A stretch of 64,000 nucleotides of DNA, taken from positions 1 through 64,000 of the forward strand of contig NZ_JIAW01000030.1 in the NCBI RefSeq assembly GCF_000620625.1, given 5' to 3'. Shown here in pieces: positions 8,366 to 16,801 of this stretch. Below the pieces are notes generated by a model. The model ran no database searches, had not been told where the DNA came from, and saw only the letters and a list, made by a program, of their open reading frames with translations. The stretch is from Mycobacterium sp. URHB0044 (lineage in GTDB: Bacteria; Actinomycetota; Actinomycetes; Mycobacteriales; Mycobacteriaceae). A program made the translations under genes and the position numbers. Position 1 is the first letter of the stretch; each line of letters begins with the position of its first letter.

Positions 8366-9567
8366 CCGACCTGCTGTGGCCCGGCGACCATCTCGCCGGC
8401 GACCTGATGAGTGACGCCGCGTTCCTCGGCGCGATGGTCGCCGTCGAGCAGGCGTGGTTGGACGGGACCGTCGACGCCGGGATCGCGCCGCCGGATGCGC
8501 GGGCGAACCTGACTGAGTACCTGTCCGATGGTGACGCAGAGGCCATCGCCCGTGAGGCCGACGCCGACGGCAACCCGGTCACCGGGTTGGTGGCGACGTT
8601 GCGCGAGCGGACACCGGCGCCGACGGCTACCTGGTTGCACCGGGGGCTGACGAGTCAGGACGTCATCGACAGCGCGCTGATGCTGTGCGCACGCGACGTC
8701 CTCACCCGCATCGGGGACGAGTTCGCCACTCAGGTGCATGCGCTCGCAGATCTCGCCGAAAGACACCGGAGCACACCGGCACTCGCGCGCACACTGACCC
8801 AGGCGGCGCTGCCGAGCACGCTCGGTGTCAAGTTCTCGCGCTGGCTGACCGGTGTCCTGGACGCCGCCGATCCGCTGGTCGGCCTGCGTTCGTCGCTGCC
8901 CGTGCAGGCCGGCGGCGCGGTCGGCACGCTGGCCGCCAGCACGGAACTCGCGGGGTCGGTCGACGGCGCGATCGCGCTGAGCGACGCGCTCGCCGCGACG
9001 TTGGGGTTGGCGCCGGCGCCGCCATGGCACACGACCCGTTCGGCGGTGACCCGGCTCGGGGATGCGTTCGTGTCCTGTTGCGACGCTTGGGGACACATCG
9101 CGGCCGACGTCGCGACGAGCAGCCGCCCCGAGATCGGTGAATTCACCGAGGGTAGTGGCGGCGGCTCGTCGACCATGCCGCACAAGAACAATCCGATCCG
9201 CTCGGTGTTGATTCGCCGCACCGCATTGGCCGCCGCACCCTTGGGTGCCACGCTGCATACCGCCGCGGCGGCGAGCGTCGACGAACGCTCCGACGGTGCA
9301 TGGCATGCCGAGTGGGCCACGCTGCGCACGTTGGCCCGCCGCACCGTCGTCGCCGCCGCGCACACTAGCGAACTCCTCACTGGCCTGCACGTGGACGCGG
9401 CCCGCGCGGCAGCCAACCTCTCGGCCGCCGAAGGCCTGCTCTCCGAACAGAAGTCGATGACCGAGTTGACCGGCCGCGCGGCGCTACCCGACTACACCGG
9501 TGCCGCCGATCGGCTGGTCGACGCCACCCTCGGCCGCGCGCGCCGCTTCATCAAGGACACGCCATGA
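8362..9567 (+). CDS. pcaB: 3-carboxy-cis,cis-muconate cycloisomerase
   Basis: The 401-residue protein is of the fumarase/aspartase superfamily with the signature GSSTMPHKNNP near residue 270, the TSQDVIDSA segment near 98 and the QAALPSTLG segment near 148. PcaB lactonises 3-carboxymuconate to 4-carboxymuconolactone, the step after PcaHG. Length is usual for actinobacterial PcaB. It overlaps both neighbours by 4 bp. Confidence 0.94.
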   Translation: MTDLLWPGDHLAGDLMSDAAFLGAMVAVEQAWLDGTVDAGIAPPDARANLTEYLSDGDAEAIAREADADGNPVTGLVATLRERTPAPTATWLHRGLTSQDVIDSALMLCARDVLTRIGDEFATQVHALADLAERHRSTPALARTLTQAALPSTLGVKFSRWLTGVLDAADPLVGLRSSLPVQAGGAVGTLAASTELAGSVDGAIALSDALAATLGLAPAPPWHTTRSAVTRLGDAFVSCCDAWGHIAADVATSSRPEIGEFTEGSGGGSSTMPHKNNPIRSVLIRRTALAAAPLGATLHTAAAASVDERSDGAWHAEWATLRTLARRTVVAAAHTSELLTGLHVDAARAAANLSAAEGLLSEQKSMTELTGRAALPDYTGAADRLVDATLGRARRFIKDTP

Positions 9568-10724
9568 CCGTTCCCCACCTCAGCAGAGTCGACTTCGGTG
9601 GCCCCGAGGACGCCCCGCTGCTCCTGCTCGGCCCATCGCTGGGCACCTCAGCGGCGACGTTGTGGAGCGCTGCGGCCGAGCGACTGACCGGGCAGATTCG
9701 CGTCGTCGCCTGGGATCTGCCCGGCCATGGCGGCGGCGCCCCCGCCGAACCGTTCACGATGAACGAACTCGCCGCAGGCGTGCTGCGCCTCGCCGACGCG
9801 CTCGGCGCCGAGACATTCCACTACGCAGGCGATTCCGTTGGCGGCTGCGTCGGCCTGCAGCTGCTGCTCGACGCACCGCAGCGGGTGACGTCTGCGACCG
9901 TGCTGTGCACCGGTGCGGTGATCAGCACGCCCGACGGCTGGCGCGAGCGCGCCGCCACCGTACGCGCCGAGGGCACCCGGGTGTTGCTCGCCCTAATGGT
10001 CCAGCGCTGGTTCGCGCCGGGCTTCCCCGACCGACGACCCGGTGTCTGTGCGGCGCTATTCGACGCGCTGCGCCACGCCGATGCGGAGTCCTACGCGCAG
10101 ACCTGCGAAGCGCTCGCGGGCTTCGACGTCACCGACCGGCTGGACGAGATCGTCGCACCCGTACTGGCGATCGCCGGCAGCGAGGACGTACCTACGCCAC
10201 CGGAATCCCTGCGCCGCATCGCATCCGGCGTCAAGGACGGCCATCTCGTCGTGCTCGACGGTGTCGGACATCTCGCACCGGCCGAAGCGCCAGGCCGCGT
10301 CGCCGAGCTGATCGCACAGCACGTCGGCGTCGTACCCGTGGCCACCGACGACGTCTACGCCGCAGGGATGACGGTCAGGCGCGAGGTGCTCGGCGACGCA
10401 CACGTGGACCGCGCGGTCGCCGCAACGACCGACTTCACCGCCGACTTCCAGCGGATGATCACCCAGTACGCCTGGGGCGGCATCTGGACTCGGCCCGGCC
10501 TGGACCGTCGCAGCCGCTCGATGATCACGCTCACCGCGCTGGTGGCGCGGGGGCATCACGAGGAATTCGCCATGCACGTGCGCGCGGCCCGCCGGAACGG
10601 TCTGACGAACGACGAGATCAAGGAACTGTTGATGCAGACCGCCATCTACTGTGGCGTGCCCGACGCCAACACCGCGTTCCGCATCGCCGCCGAAGTATTG
10701 CGTGACATCGACGGTGAGGGGTAG
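9564..10724 (+). CDS. pcaL: PcaL: fused 3-oxoadipate enol-lactonase and 4-carboxymuconolactone decarboxylase
   Basis: Residues about 1-255 form an alpha/beta hydrolase with the nucleophile elbow AGDSVGG and a C-terminal GVGHLAPAE His. Residues about 262-386 form a carboxymuconolactone decarboxylase domain (TALVARGHHEEFAMHVRAA and the YCG segment). The decarboxylase turns 4-carboxymuconolactone into 3-oxoadipate enol-lactone, and the hydrolase opens it to 3-oxoadipate. The D-C fusion order is characteristic of actinobacteria. It starts within the 4-bp overlap with pcaB. Confidence 0.94.
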   Translation: MTVPHLSRVDFGGPEDAPLLLLGPSLGTSAATLWSAAAERLTGQIRVVAWDLPGHGGGAPAEPFTMNELAAGVLRLADALGAETFHYAGDSVGGCVGLQLLLDAPQRVTSATVLCTGAVISTPDGWRERAATVRAEGTRVLLALMVQRWFAPGFPDRRPGVCAALFDALRHADAESYAQTCEALAGFDVTDRLDEIVAPVLAIAGSEDVPTPPESLRRIASGVKDGHLVVLDGVGHLAPAEAPGRVAELIAQHVGVVPVATDDVYAAGMTVRREVLGDAHVDRAVAATTDFTADFQRMITQYAWGGIWTRPGLDRRSRSMITLTALVARGHHEEFAMHVRAARRNGLTNDEIKELLMQTAIYCGVPDANTAFRIAAEVLRDIDGEG

Positions 10725-10726
10725 GC

Positions 10727-11425
10727 ATGAGTCGCACGGTGATATGCACTCAGACGCAGGAGGCCGTCACCGGAATCACCGACGGCGCAACGATTCTGGT
10801 CGGCGGATTTGGTATGGCGGGTATGCCGACGACGCTCATCGACGCGTTGATCGACCAGGGTGCCCGCGATCTCACGATCGTCAGCAACAACGCAGGCAAT
10901 GGCGACACCGGCCTGGCCGCTCTGCTGGCCGCCGGCCGGGTGTCGAAGGTGATCTGTTCGTTCCCAAGGCAGGCCGATTCGTACGTGTTCGACCGGCTGT
11001 ACCGCGCGGGTGAGGTCGCGCTCGAGGTGGTGCCACAGGGCAACCTCGCCGAACGGATCAGGGCGGCCGGCGCCGGTATCGGTGCGTTCTTCTGCCCGAC
11101 CGGGGTCGGAACTCCCTTGGCAGAAGGCAAGGAGACACGGACCATCGACGGCCGTGACTACGTGCTGGAGTATCCGATCCGCGGCGACGTCGCGCTGATC
11201 GGCGCCCACGTCGGCGACCGGGCGGGAAACCTGCTGTACCGCAAGACCGCCCGCAACTTCGGCCCGGTGATGGCGAGCGCCGCCGCACTGACCATCGCCG
11301 AAGTCTCCCGCGTCGTCGAGCCAGGCACCATCGATCCCGAAACCGTCGTGACGCCGGGCATCTTCGTCGACCGCATCCTCGACCTGTCGTCGATCCCCAA
11401 CACCCGAACCGAGGCCGCGTCATGA
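10727..11425 (+). CDS. pcaI: 3-oxoadipate CoA-transferase alpha subunit
   Basis: The 232-residue protein has the CoA-transferase subunit A features VGGFGMAGMPTTLI near the start, IVSNNAGNG and a GTPLAEGKE segment. With PcaJ it moves CoA from succinyl-CoA to 3-oxoadipate. It starts two bases after pcaL and overlaps pcaJ by 4 bp. Its place at the end of the pca operon supports PcaI over the related SCOT/AtoD enzymes. Confidence 0.92.
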   Translation: MSRTVICTQTQEAVTGITDGATILVGGFGMAGMPTTLIDALIDQGARDLTIVSNNAGNGDTGLAALLAAGRVSKVICSFPRQADSYVFDRLYRAGEVALEVVPQGNLAERIRAAGAGIGAFFCPTGVGTPLAEGKETRTIDGRDYVLEYPIRGDVALIGAHVGDRAGNLLYRKTARNFGPVMASAAALTIAEVSRVVEPGTIDPETVVTPGIFVDRILDLSSIPNTRTEAAS

Positions 11426-12108
11426 CCGAGACGATCCACGGACACACGGGCGTCGAGCACCTCGACCGAGGCCAGTTGGACCGCCGCGAACTCGCGGCGC
11501 TGATCGCCCGCGACATCCCGCCGGGTTCCTATGTCAACCTCGGCATCGGGCAACCCACGACGGTCGCCGACTACCTCGATCCCGAGGCCGGCGTGGTACT
11601 GCACACCGAGAACGGCATGCTCGGCATGGGTGGCGAGGCGTTTGGGGACGACATCGACCCCGACCTCACCAATGCGGGCAAGATCCCGGTCACCGAAACC
11701 CCTGGGGCATCGTACTTTCACCACGCCGACTCGTTCGCGATGATGCGTGGCGGTCACCTCGACGTCTGCGTGCTCGGAGCGTTCCAAGTCAGTCAGCGCG
11801 GCGATCTGGCGAACTGGCACACCGGTGCGCCGGACGCCATACCGGCGGTCGGCGGGGCGATGGACTTGGCGATCGGCGCGAAGCGGGTCTTCGTGATGAT
11901 GAACCTGTTCGCCAAGGACGGCACCGCCAAACTGGTTCGGGAGTGCGACTACCCGCTGACGGGACTGCGCTGCGTCAGCCGGGTGTACACCGACCACGCC
12001 ATCTTCGACGTCGACTCGACCGGTGGCGGGCGAGTGCGCGTGCGGGAGACGTTCGGGATCAGCGTCGCCGCACTGGCGGAGCGGATGGACGTCGAGCTTT
12101 CACGGTAG
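11422..12108 (+). CDS. pcaJ: 3-oxoadipate CoA-transferase beta subunit
   Basis: The 228-residue subunit B carries YVNLGIGQPT and the catalytic-Glu segment LHTENGMLGMG, in which the Glu forms the acyl-CoA thioester, and GAFQVSQRGDLANW. It is the last gene of the operon; no pcaF thiolase follows. The next gene is convergent, ending 15 bases away. Confidence 0.92.
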   Translation: MTETIHGHTGVEHLDRGQLDRRELAALIARDIPPGSYVNLGIGQPTTVADYLDPEAGVVLHTENGMLGMGGEAFGDDIDPDLTNAGKIPVTETPGASYFHHADSFAMMRGGHLDVCVLGAFQVSQRGDLANWHTGAPDAIPAVGGAMDLAIGAKRVFVMMNLFAKDGTAKLVRECDYPLTGLRCVSRVYTDHAIFDVDSTGGGRVRVRETFGISVAALAERMDVELSR

Positions 12109-12122
12109 GCGCGCACGTATGG

Positions 12123-12470
12123 TCACAACTCGAGATGAAGACGCAGGGCCTGATCGAGCTCTGAGAGTTGGGCGGCAGAGAGTCGGCCGATTCGACCTCG
12201 CAGCCGCTCCAGTGCAACAGATCTGATCTGTTCGGCTTGTGCTTTGGAATCGACGGTGAGACCCGTCGTGGCGGCCGGCAAGAACACCTGGAACGGATAG
12301 ATCTTGGTGACTTTGCTCGTCAGCGGCACGACTGTGATGACGCCGCGGCGGAGCCGAGTTGCGGCCGCGTTGGCTCGATCGTTGCTAACGACTACCGCGG
12401 GACGCTGCTTGTTGGCTGCGCTGCCCTGCGCTGGGTTGAAGTCGACTTGCCATATGTCACCGCGCAGCAT
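12123..12470 (-). CDS. MazF-family toxin (MazF9-like endoribonuclease)
   Basis: The frame extends further upstream, but the ATG at 12470 begins MLRGDIWQVDFNPAQGS, the standard MazF start. NKQRPAVVVSNDRAN and VPLTSKV follow, the conserved beta-barrel segments of PemK/MazF ribonucleases. At 115 residues it has the normal length and closely resembles the mycobacterial MazF9 type. It overlaps the upstream antitoxin gene by 14 bp. The expected role is cleavage of single-stranded RNA when the antitoxin is lost. Confidence 0.87.
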   Translation of the reverse strand: MLRGDIWQVDFNPAQGSAANKQRPAVVVSNDRANAAATRLRRGVITVVPLTSKVTKIYPFQVFLPAATTGLTVDSKAQAEQIRSVALERLRGRIGRLSAAQLSELDQALRLHLEL

Positions 12471-12687
12471 CGCCGAGTCCGTCGCTGGCGGCTTTGTCCC
12501 AGGTTTCTTCGTCGCCGGCAGAGGCAAATTCTGACCACGCCTCGTCGTAGTCGTTTTCCAGGGCGGGAAAGCGCAGCATACGGATCGCGCGCTGGACACC
12601 TGCGGAGCGCGACGGCAAGCCAACTCGCTCGACGTAGTGGTCCAGCACCTCGACATCCTCGTCGGAAAGGCTCACGCTAAGTTTCAC
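12457..12687 (-). CDS. MazE-like ribbon-helix-helix antitoxin
   Basis: The 76-residue protein begins MKLSVSLSDEDVEVLDHYVE, a ribbon-helix-helix DNA-binding start, and ends in an acidic tail (ENDYDEAWSEFA) typical of toxin-neutralising regions. It precedes and overlaps the MazF-like gene. It should bind the toxin and autoregulate the pair; the short upstream gap (12688-12772) would hold the promoter. Confidence 0.85.
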   Translation of the reverse strand: MKLSVSLSDEDVEVLDHYVERVGLPSRSAGVQRAIRMLRFPALENDYDEAWSEFASAGDEETWDKAASDGLGDAAR

Positions 12688-12772
12688 ACTTAGATGCTAC
12701 CCCGGTAGTACCCAGGTAGTATCACCTACCGCGTGCTCGGGTGGCATGCATCCTGGCGCTCTTCGCCGACGG

Positions 12773-13531
12773 TCACGGGTCCACTCGGCGAGTGCCAGCT
12801 GCGGTCACCTCGGCGATCCCCAAAGCGGCCGAAGTGGGGTCCAGGTACTCGCCGCCGGATAGGCGTGGGACCAGCTTCTCGTCGAGGTCGTAGCGAAGAG
12901 GTACCCCGGTAGGGATGTGCAACGAGCGCACCTGATCTTCTGACAAGTCGTCGAGGTACATGCACAGGGCACGCAGCGAGTTGCCATGTGCGACAACCAG
13001 TGTGATGCGGTCAGCGGTCAAATCCGGGACGATCGATTCGTGCCAGTACGGGAGGAGCCTGCGGCGCACGTCCGCCAGTGACTCGGTCACGGGCACTTCA
13101 CAGTCGGCGATGGCGGCGTATCGAGCGTCGTGCTGGGAATTGGCGGGGTGGTCGTCGGCGATGGCCGGCGGGGCCGCATCGTACGAGCGGCGCCACCGCT
13201 CGAAGGACTCATCACCGAACTCCGCTCGCACCGAACCGCGGCTCCTACCCTGAAAAGCGCCGTAGTGGCGCTCATTCAGTCGCCAGCTGCGCGCGACCTC
13301 CCGAACCGGTGCTGCGGTCTCGGCGAGAACCGCATCGGCGGTGTCGACGGCACGCGCGAGGAGCGAGGTGTGCACGGCCGCGGGGTCGAGCGCGGCGGCG
13401 TGGATAAGCCGGCCTGCGTTCCTGGCCTGCTCGCGGCCTCGGGGGGTCAGTGGGTAATCCAGCCAGCCGCCGAACACGTCGTCGGCATTAGCCGTACTTT
13501 CGCCGTGGCGCAACATCAACAACACGCTCAT
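12773..13531 (-). CDS. 2,3-bisphosphoglycerate-dependent phosphoglycerate mutase-like enzyme
   Basis: The ATG at 13531 begins MSVLLMLRHGESTAN with the RHGE phosphohistidine motif. LNERHYGAFQGRSRGSVRAE near residue 93 and VVAHGNSLRALCMYL supply the other active-site residues of the dPGM/histidine phosphatase family. It is 252 aa, the usual GpmA length. It overlaps the rpiB-like stop by 4 bp, so the two act as a pair. Since the window gives no other glycolytic genes, this may be a second mutase or a sugar-phosphate phosphatase. Confidence 0.83.
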   Translation of the reverse strand: MSVLLMLRHGESTANADDVFGGWLDYPLTPRGREQARNAGRLIHAAALDPAAVHTSLLARAVDTADAVLAETAAPVREVARSWRLNERHYGAFQGRSRGSVRAEFGDESFERWRRSYDAAPPAIADDHPANSQHDARYAAIADCEVPVTESLADVRRRLLPYWHESIVPDLTADRITLVVAHGNSLRALCMYLDDLSEDQVRSLHIPTGVPLRYDLDEKLVPRLSGGEYLDPTSAALGIAEVTAAGTRRVDP

Positions 13532-13983
13532 GCGAGCACCTCGCCTCGCTCCAGCGCGGCTATCTGGTCCACTCTGAGTTGGTGGCGGCCGCCCTTGAAC
13601 GTGGTGTCCAGCCACACGGTAAGGATGCGCGTTGCCAGGTCCGGTGCGACGACCTTGGCACCCATCACCAGGACGTTGGCGTCGTTGTGTGCGCGTGCGA
13701 TCTCCGCGGTGAATACGCAGTGGCACAGTGCGGCTCGTACGCCGCGTACCTTGTTGGCGGCCATCTGCTCGCCGCATCCGCTGCCGCCGAGGATGACCCC
13801 GAAATCGGCGTGGTCACCGACGACCGTGGCTCCGATGTCGGCGCACAGTCGCGGATAGTCCACTGTCCCGCTGTCGGGGTGGGCGCCGCGATCAGACACC
13901 TCATGGCCGCGTTCGGCCAGCCAGTCTGACAGGTGAGCCTTGAGCGCCGTGGCGTTGTGGTCGGCGGCGATGGCGATGCGCAT
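13528..13983 (-). CDS. rpiB: RpiB/LacAB-family sugar-phosphate isomerase
   Basis: The 151-residue protein opens MRIAIAADHNATALK and has ILGGSGCGEQMAANKVRG, the phosphate/active-site loop of RpiB. The Cys in GSGCG is at the site of the general base in RpiB enzymes other than the acidic-residue mycobacterial form. The family interconverts ribose-5-P/ribulose-5-P or related ketose phosphates (allose, galactose, tetrose types). The promoter region contains an ATGGT-N9-ACCAT repeat resembling sites of the adjacent island. Confidence 0.82.
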   Translation of the reverse strand: MRIAIAADHNATALKAHLSDWLAERGHEVSDRGAHPDSGTVDYPRLCADIGATVVGDHADFGVILGGSGCGEQMAANKVRGVRAALCHCVFTAEIARAHNDANVLVMGAKVVAPDLATRILTVWLDTTFKGGRHQLRVDQIAALERGEVLA

Positions 13984-14030
13984 CTGCCCCTCCTCGAGCG
14001 GTCGTCCCGGATGGCCAGTGCGAACCTAGC

Positions 14031-14049
14031 ATGGTAATAAACAGACCAT
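14031..14049. promoter_or_regulatory. ATGGT-N9-ACCAT inverted repeat upstream of rpiB
   Basis: ATGGTAATAAACAGACCAT lies 47 bases upstream of the rpiB start. It shares the ATGGT/ACCAT arms with the GntR-type sites elsewhere in the island and the string ACAGACCATAA with the site at 16723. The arm spacing (9) differs from the common spacing (3), so it may be a composite or a promoter element plus half-sites. Confidence 0.45.
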
Positions 14050-14133
14050 AAGACCAATTGCACGACGTGCGCTGGTCGATCCGCTTTGGCCGACTAGGGC
14101 TTGAGCCGAGGGGCAAGATCCATTAAGGTCCAA

Positions 14134-14144
14134 TGGTAATACCA
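14134..14144. promoter_or_regulatory. FadR/GntR-type operator upstream of ferredoxin
   Basis: TGGTAATACCA is a perfect match to the FadR-subfamily consensus TNGT-N3-ACNA and lies 21 bases before the ferredoxin start. The identical 11-mer occurs at 31393 upstream of the third bicupin gene. Confidence 0.7.
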
Positions 14145-14165
14145 ACGATCGCTGCGGGAGTGTGC

Positions 14166-14486
14166 ATGCCGAAGGTCATCTTCATCGCCCTCGACGGAAC
14201 CCAGCGCGCGGTCGACGCGCGGGCCGGCGAGTCCGTCATGGCCGCCGCGGTGCGTCATGGCGTGCCGGGCATCATCGGCGAATGCGGCGGCAACTGTAGT
14301 TGCGCCACCTGCCATGTCTACGTCGACCAGGATTTCGCCGCAGCCGTCGGAATGGCCGGAGACATGGAGGACGACCTTCTCGACCTCGGCGTCGCCGAGC
14401 GCCGGGACACCAGCCGGCTGTCCTGTCAGATCTCGGTCACCGGCGATCTGGATGGGCTGACCGTGCACGTTCCGGAGGAGCAATGA
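14166..14486 (+). CDS. [2Fe-2S] ferredoxin, putidaredoxin/adrenodoxin type
   Basis: The 106-residue protein has the cluster ligands CGGNCSCATC (Cys-x5-Cys-x2-Cys) and a fourth Cys in RLSCQI, the vertebrate-type ferredoxin arrangement. It should carry electrons from the reductase encoded next to an oxygenase, most likely the Rieske protein at 35831. ATG 14166 follows GGGAG with five-base spacing; longer in-frame starts (14133) would overlap the operator at 14134. The stop overlaps the reductase start by 4 bp. Confidence 0.88.
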   Translation: MPKVIFIALDGTQRAVDARAGESVMAAAVRHGVPGIIGECGGNCSCATCHVYVDQDFAAAVGMAGDMEDDLLDLGVAERRDTSRLSCQISVTGDLDGLTVHVPEEQ

Positions 14487-15742
14487 CCGCGGGTCCGGGC
14501 ACGCTGATCATCGGTGCCAGCCAGGCGGGCTTGCAGCTGGCGGTGTCCCTGCGCGACGGCGGCGACCAATCGCCGATCACGTTGGTCGGCGATGAGCCGC
14601 ACGTGCCCTACCAGCGTCCGCCGTTGTCGAAGGCGTTCCTGCAAGGCGGCGCCGAGCTGGAGCACCTGTGGCTGCGGACTCCCGAGTACCTTAGCGACCT
14701 CGACGTCACGCTCATCACCGGTGAGCGCGTCGACACCGTGGCGCTCGATCTCGGTGGTCCGTCGGGCACGGCGCGCACCACCCGCGGCCGGGTGCTTCCG
14801 TTCGATCGGCTGGCCCTGACCGTGGGCGCCCGCCCACGCCGACTGCAGGTCCCCGGCGCACAGCTCGACGGCGTGACGTATCTGCGGACCGCCGATGACG
14901 CAGCAGCGCTGCGCGAGTTGCACAACACCGCCGAATCGGTCGTCGTGATCGGCGGCGGGTTCATCGGTCTGGAGGCCGCCGCGGTGGCGCGAGCACAGGG
15001 CAAGTCGGTCACCGTCATCGAGGCCGCCGACCGCCTGATCGGCCGCGCGGTGGCGCCGGTGGTGTCGGAGTTCTACCGCGCCGCGCACGCCCGCCGTGGT
15101 GTCGATGTGCGGCTGGGGGCGCAGGTGATTTCCCTTGGCGGCGACGGCAATCGGGTGCGCACGGTTGCGCTATCGGATGGCTCCCTGATCCCCGCCGACC
15201 TGGTGATCGTCGGCATCGGCGTCGAGCCGCGCATCGAACTGGCGCGGCAACTGGATCTGGAATCCGCAGGGGGCATCGTGGTGGATCGACACGCCCGCAC
15301 CAGCAATCCGACCGTCGTCGCCGCGGGGGACTGCACCGTGCAACCGAGCCCGCTTGGCGGGAGTCAACGCGTGCGTCTGGAGTCGGTGCAGAATGCCATC
15401 AGCCAGGCCAAGACAGCGGCGGCAACCCTGCTCGGCCGGTTGCAGCCGAATGACGCGGTGCCGTGGTTCTGGTCCGATCAATACGATCTCAAGCTTCAGA
15501 TCGCCGGTCTGGCAGGCGGTTACGACCGCTTCGTGGTCCGCGGTGACATCGATGCCGAGGCCTTTTCGGTCCTGTACTACCGCGAAGGAGCACTGCTGGC
15601 GGTGGACGCCGTGAATGCACCCGCCGACTACATGGCGGTCCGCAAGGCACTCAGCCAGGGCGCCACCGTGCCCGCCGAGGCGGCCGCGAACACCGCCGTC
15701 GCCCTACGGGGGCTGATCGTCCCGCAGGCCATCGGCGCTTAG
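14483..15742 (+). CDS. FAD-dependent ferredoxin reductase
   Basis: The 419-residue protein has an N-terminal FAD Rossmann motif (LIIGASQAGLQ), PYQRPPLSKAFL typical of putidaredoxin-reductase-like enzymes, an NAD motif VVIGGGFIGLEAAA and the FAD-binding AAGDCT segment. A C-terminal reductase domain follows. It transfers electrons from NADH to the ferredoxin encoded just upstream. The start at 14483 gives an ATGA overlap; the longer frame is not supported. It converges on the next gene, the stop codons overlapping. Confidence 0.9.
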   Translation: MTAGPGTLIIGASQAGLQLAVSLRDGGDQSPITLVGDEPHVPYQRPPLSKAFLQGGAELEHLWLRTPEYLSDLDVTLITGERVDTVALDLGGPSGTARTTRGRVLPFDRLALTVGARPRRLQVPGAQLDGVTYLRTADDAAALRELHNTAESVVVIGGGFIGLEAAAVARAQGKSVTVIEAADRLIGRAVAPVVSEFYRAAHARRGVDVRLGAQVISLGGDGNRVRTVALSDGSLIPADLVIVGIGVEPRIELARQLDLESAGGIVVDRHARTSNPTVVAAGDCTVQPSPLGGSQRVRLESVQNAISQAKTAAATLLGRLQPNDAVPWFWSDQYDLKLQIAGLAGGYDRFVVRGDIDAEAFSVLYYREGALLAVDAVNAPADYMAVRKALSQGATVPAEAAANTAVALRGLIVPQAIGA

Positions 15743-16686
15743 CCGCTGCGGGCCAGAGTGGCCGGCGCGAACATCTCGTCGACCTCGACCGGGCGGGTGA
15801 GGATGTGCTGAGCCAGCGCGTGCCCGACCAGTTCCTCCAGCATGGCCCGGTTCGGTTCGACACCGTAGGGCAGTGGGTCGGCGCCGGTCGCCTGCAGCAC
15901 GCGGGTGTACGTCCGGTCACTTGCCGACGACACGTCGCCGGCCCGGAGCGCGGCCACGTAGCGGTGTTTGGCCTCGGCGAACGCGTCGAACACCGCACCC
16001 GCGACATCGGGATACCGATGCAGGACATCATCCTTCACCACCACCAGGTGATTGATCGGGTAGAAGGCGCGGTCGCGCAGCGCCCCCATCGCCGCCCCGT
16101 CTGGATCGTCGATCAATGGCGCTACGTCGGGGTGGTCCACGTCCACACCGATGACCGCGTCGAGTTCACCGGCGATCAACATGGCGGCCAGATCCGACCC
16201 GGGTGCCGCGGGTTCGACGTTCACAGGCGGCACGTAGGTCTCGACGTGTTCGTCGCCGGACAGCACCCACGTGACGCGCTCGAGGTCGACGCCGTACTCG
16301 GCGGACAAAATGCCGCGGGCCCAGACCCCGGTGGTGACGGTGTAGCCGCGGTTGACCCCGACCCGCCTGCCTTCGAGATCCTTCGGCGTCCTGATGCCAG
16401 AGCGAGTGTTGAACAGGATCGCGCCGTGGTGAAAGCCGCGAACCAGGAAGATCGGCAGCGCCGTGAAGGCGACGCCGTGCTCGCGCGCGGTGAGGTAGGT
16501 GGTCAATGCCATTTCGCTGACGTCGAACTCCAGGTTGCGGACCATTCTGCGAAATCCCTTGACCAACACAGGCACTTCCTCGAATCGCAGCGAGAAACCG
16601 GCCGCGGCGACCAGTCCGGCCTTGAGGGCTTGGTTGGCTCCCTGGGTACGCGTCAGCACGCTCAGTACGCGATGGGCCTCAGACAT
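15739..16686 (-). CDS. 4,5-dihydroxyphthalate decarboxylase-like / substrate-binding-fold protein (paralogue 1)
   Basis: The 315-residue protein has the periplasmic-binding-protein-like fold of the Pht5 family: FDVSEMALTTYLTAREHG, FTALPIFLVRGFHHGAILFN, RTPKDLEGRRVGVNRGY and LVVVKDDVLHRYPDV. There is no signal peptide or lipobox, so it is likely cytoplasmic and enzymatic. Family members decarboxylate 4,5-dihydroxyphthalate to protocatechuate, but homologues with other or unknown activities exist. The usual DYDRTR opening is replaced by TRTQGANQA. It is divergent from the dehydrogenase at 16802. Confidence 0.7.
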   Translation of the reverse strand: MSEAHRVLSVLTRTQGANQALKAGLVAAAGFSLRFEEVPVLVKGFRRMVRNLEFDVSEMALTTYLTAREHGVAFTALPIFLVRGFHHGAILFNTRSGIRTPKDLEGRRVGVNRGYTVTTGVWARGILSAEYGVDLERVTWVLSGDEHVETYVPPVNVEPAAPGSDLAAMLIAGELDAVIGVDVDHPDVAPLIDDPDGAAMGALRDRAFYPINHLVVVKDDVLHRYPDVAGAVFDAFAEAKHRYVAALRAGDVSSASDRTYTRVLQATGADPLPYGVEPNRAMLEELVGHALAQHILTRPVEVDEMFAPATLARSG

Positions 16687-16722
16687 TTCGACTTCCCGTC
16701 CCTAGTGGCTTCGGTCACCACG

Positions 16723-16743
16723 ATGGTATATTGGACAGACCAT
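16723..16743. promoter_or_regulatory. Regulatory dyad between divergent units (ATGGT-N11-ACCAT; inner TGGACAGACCA)
   Basis: Outer arms ATGGT (16723-16727) and ACCAT (16739-16743) flank the string TATATTGGACAG. The inner 11-mer TGGACAGACCA (16732-16742) fits the TGGT-N3-ACCA pattern with one change. It lies in the 115-bp gap between two divergent units of the island and probably controls both. Confidence 0.6.
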
Positions 16744-16801
16744 AATGCCAACGTTTAGCCGCCGTTCCGGCCGGCGCCGACAAGTTCCCCAGGGGTGACA
16801 G

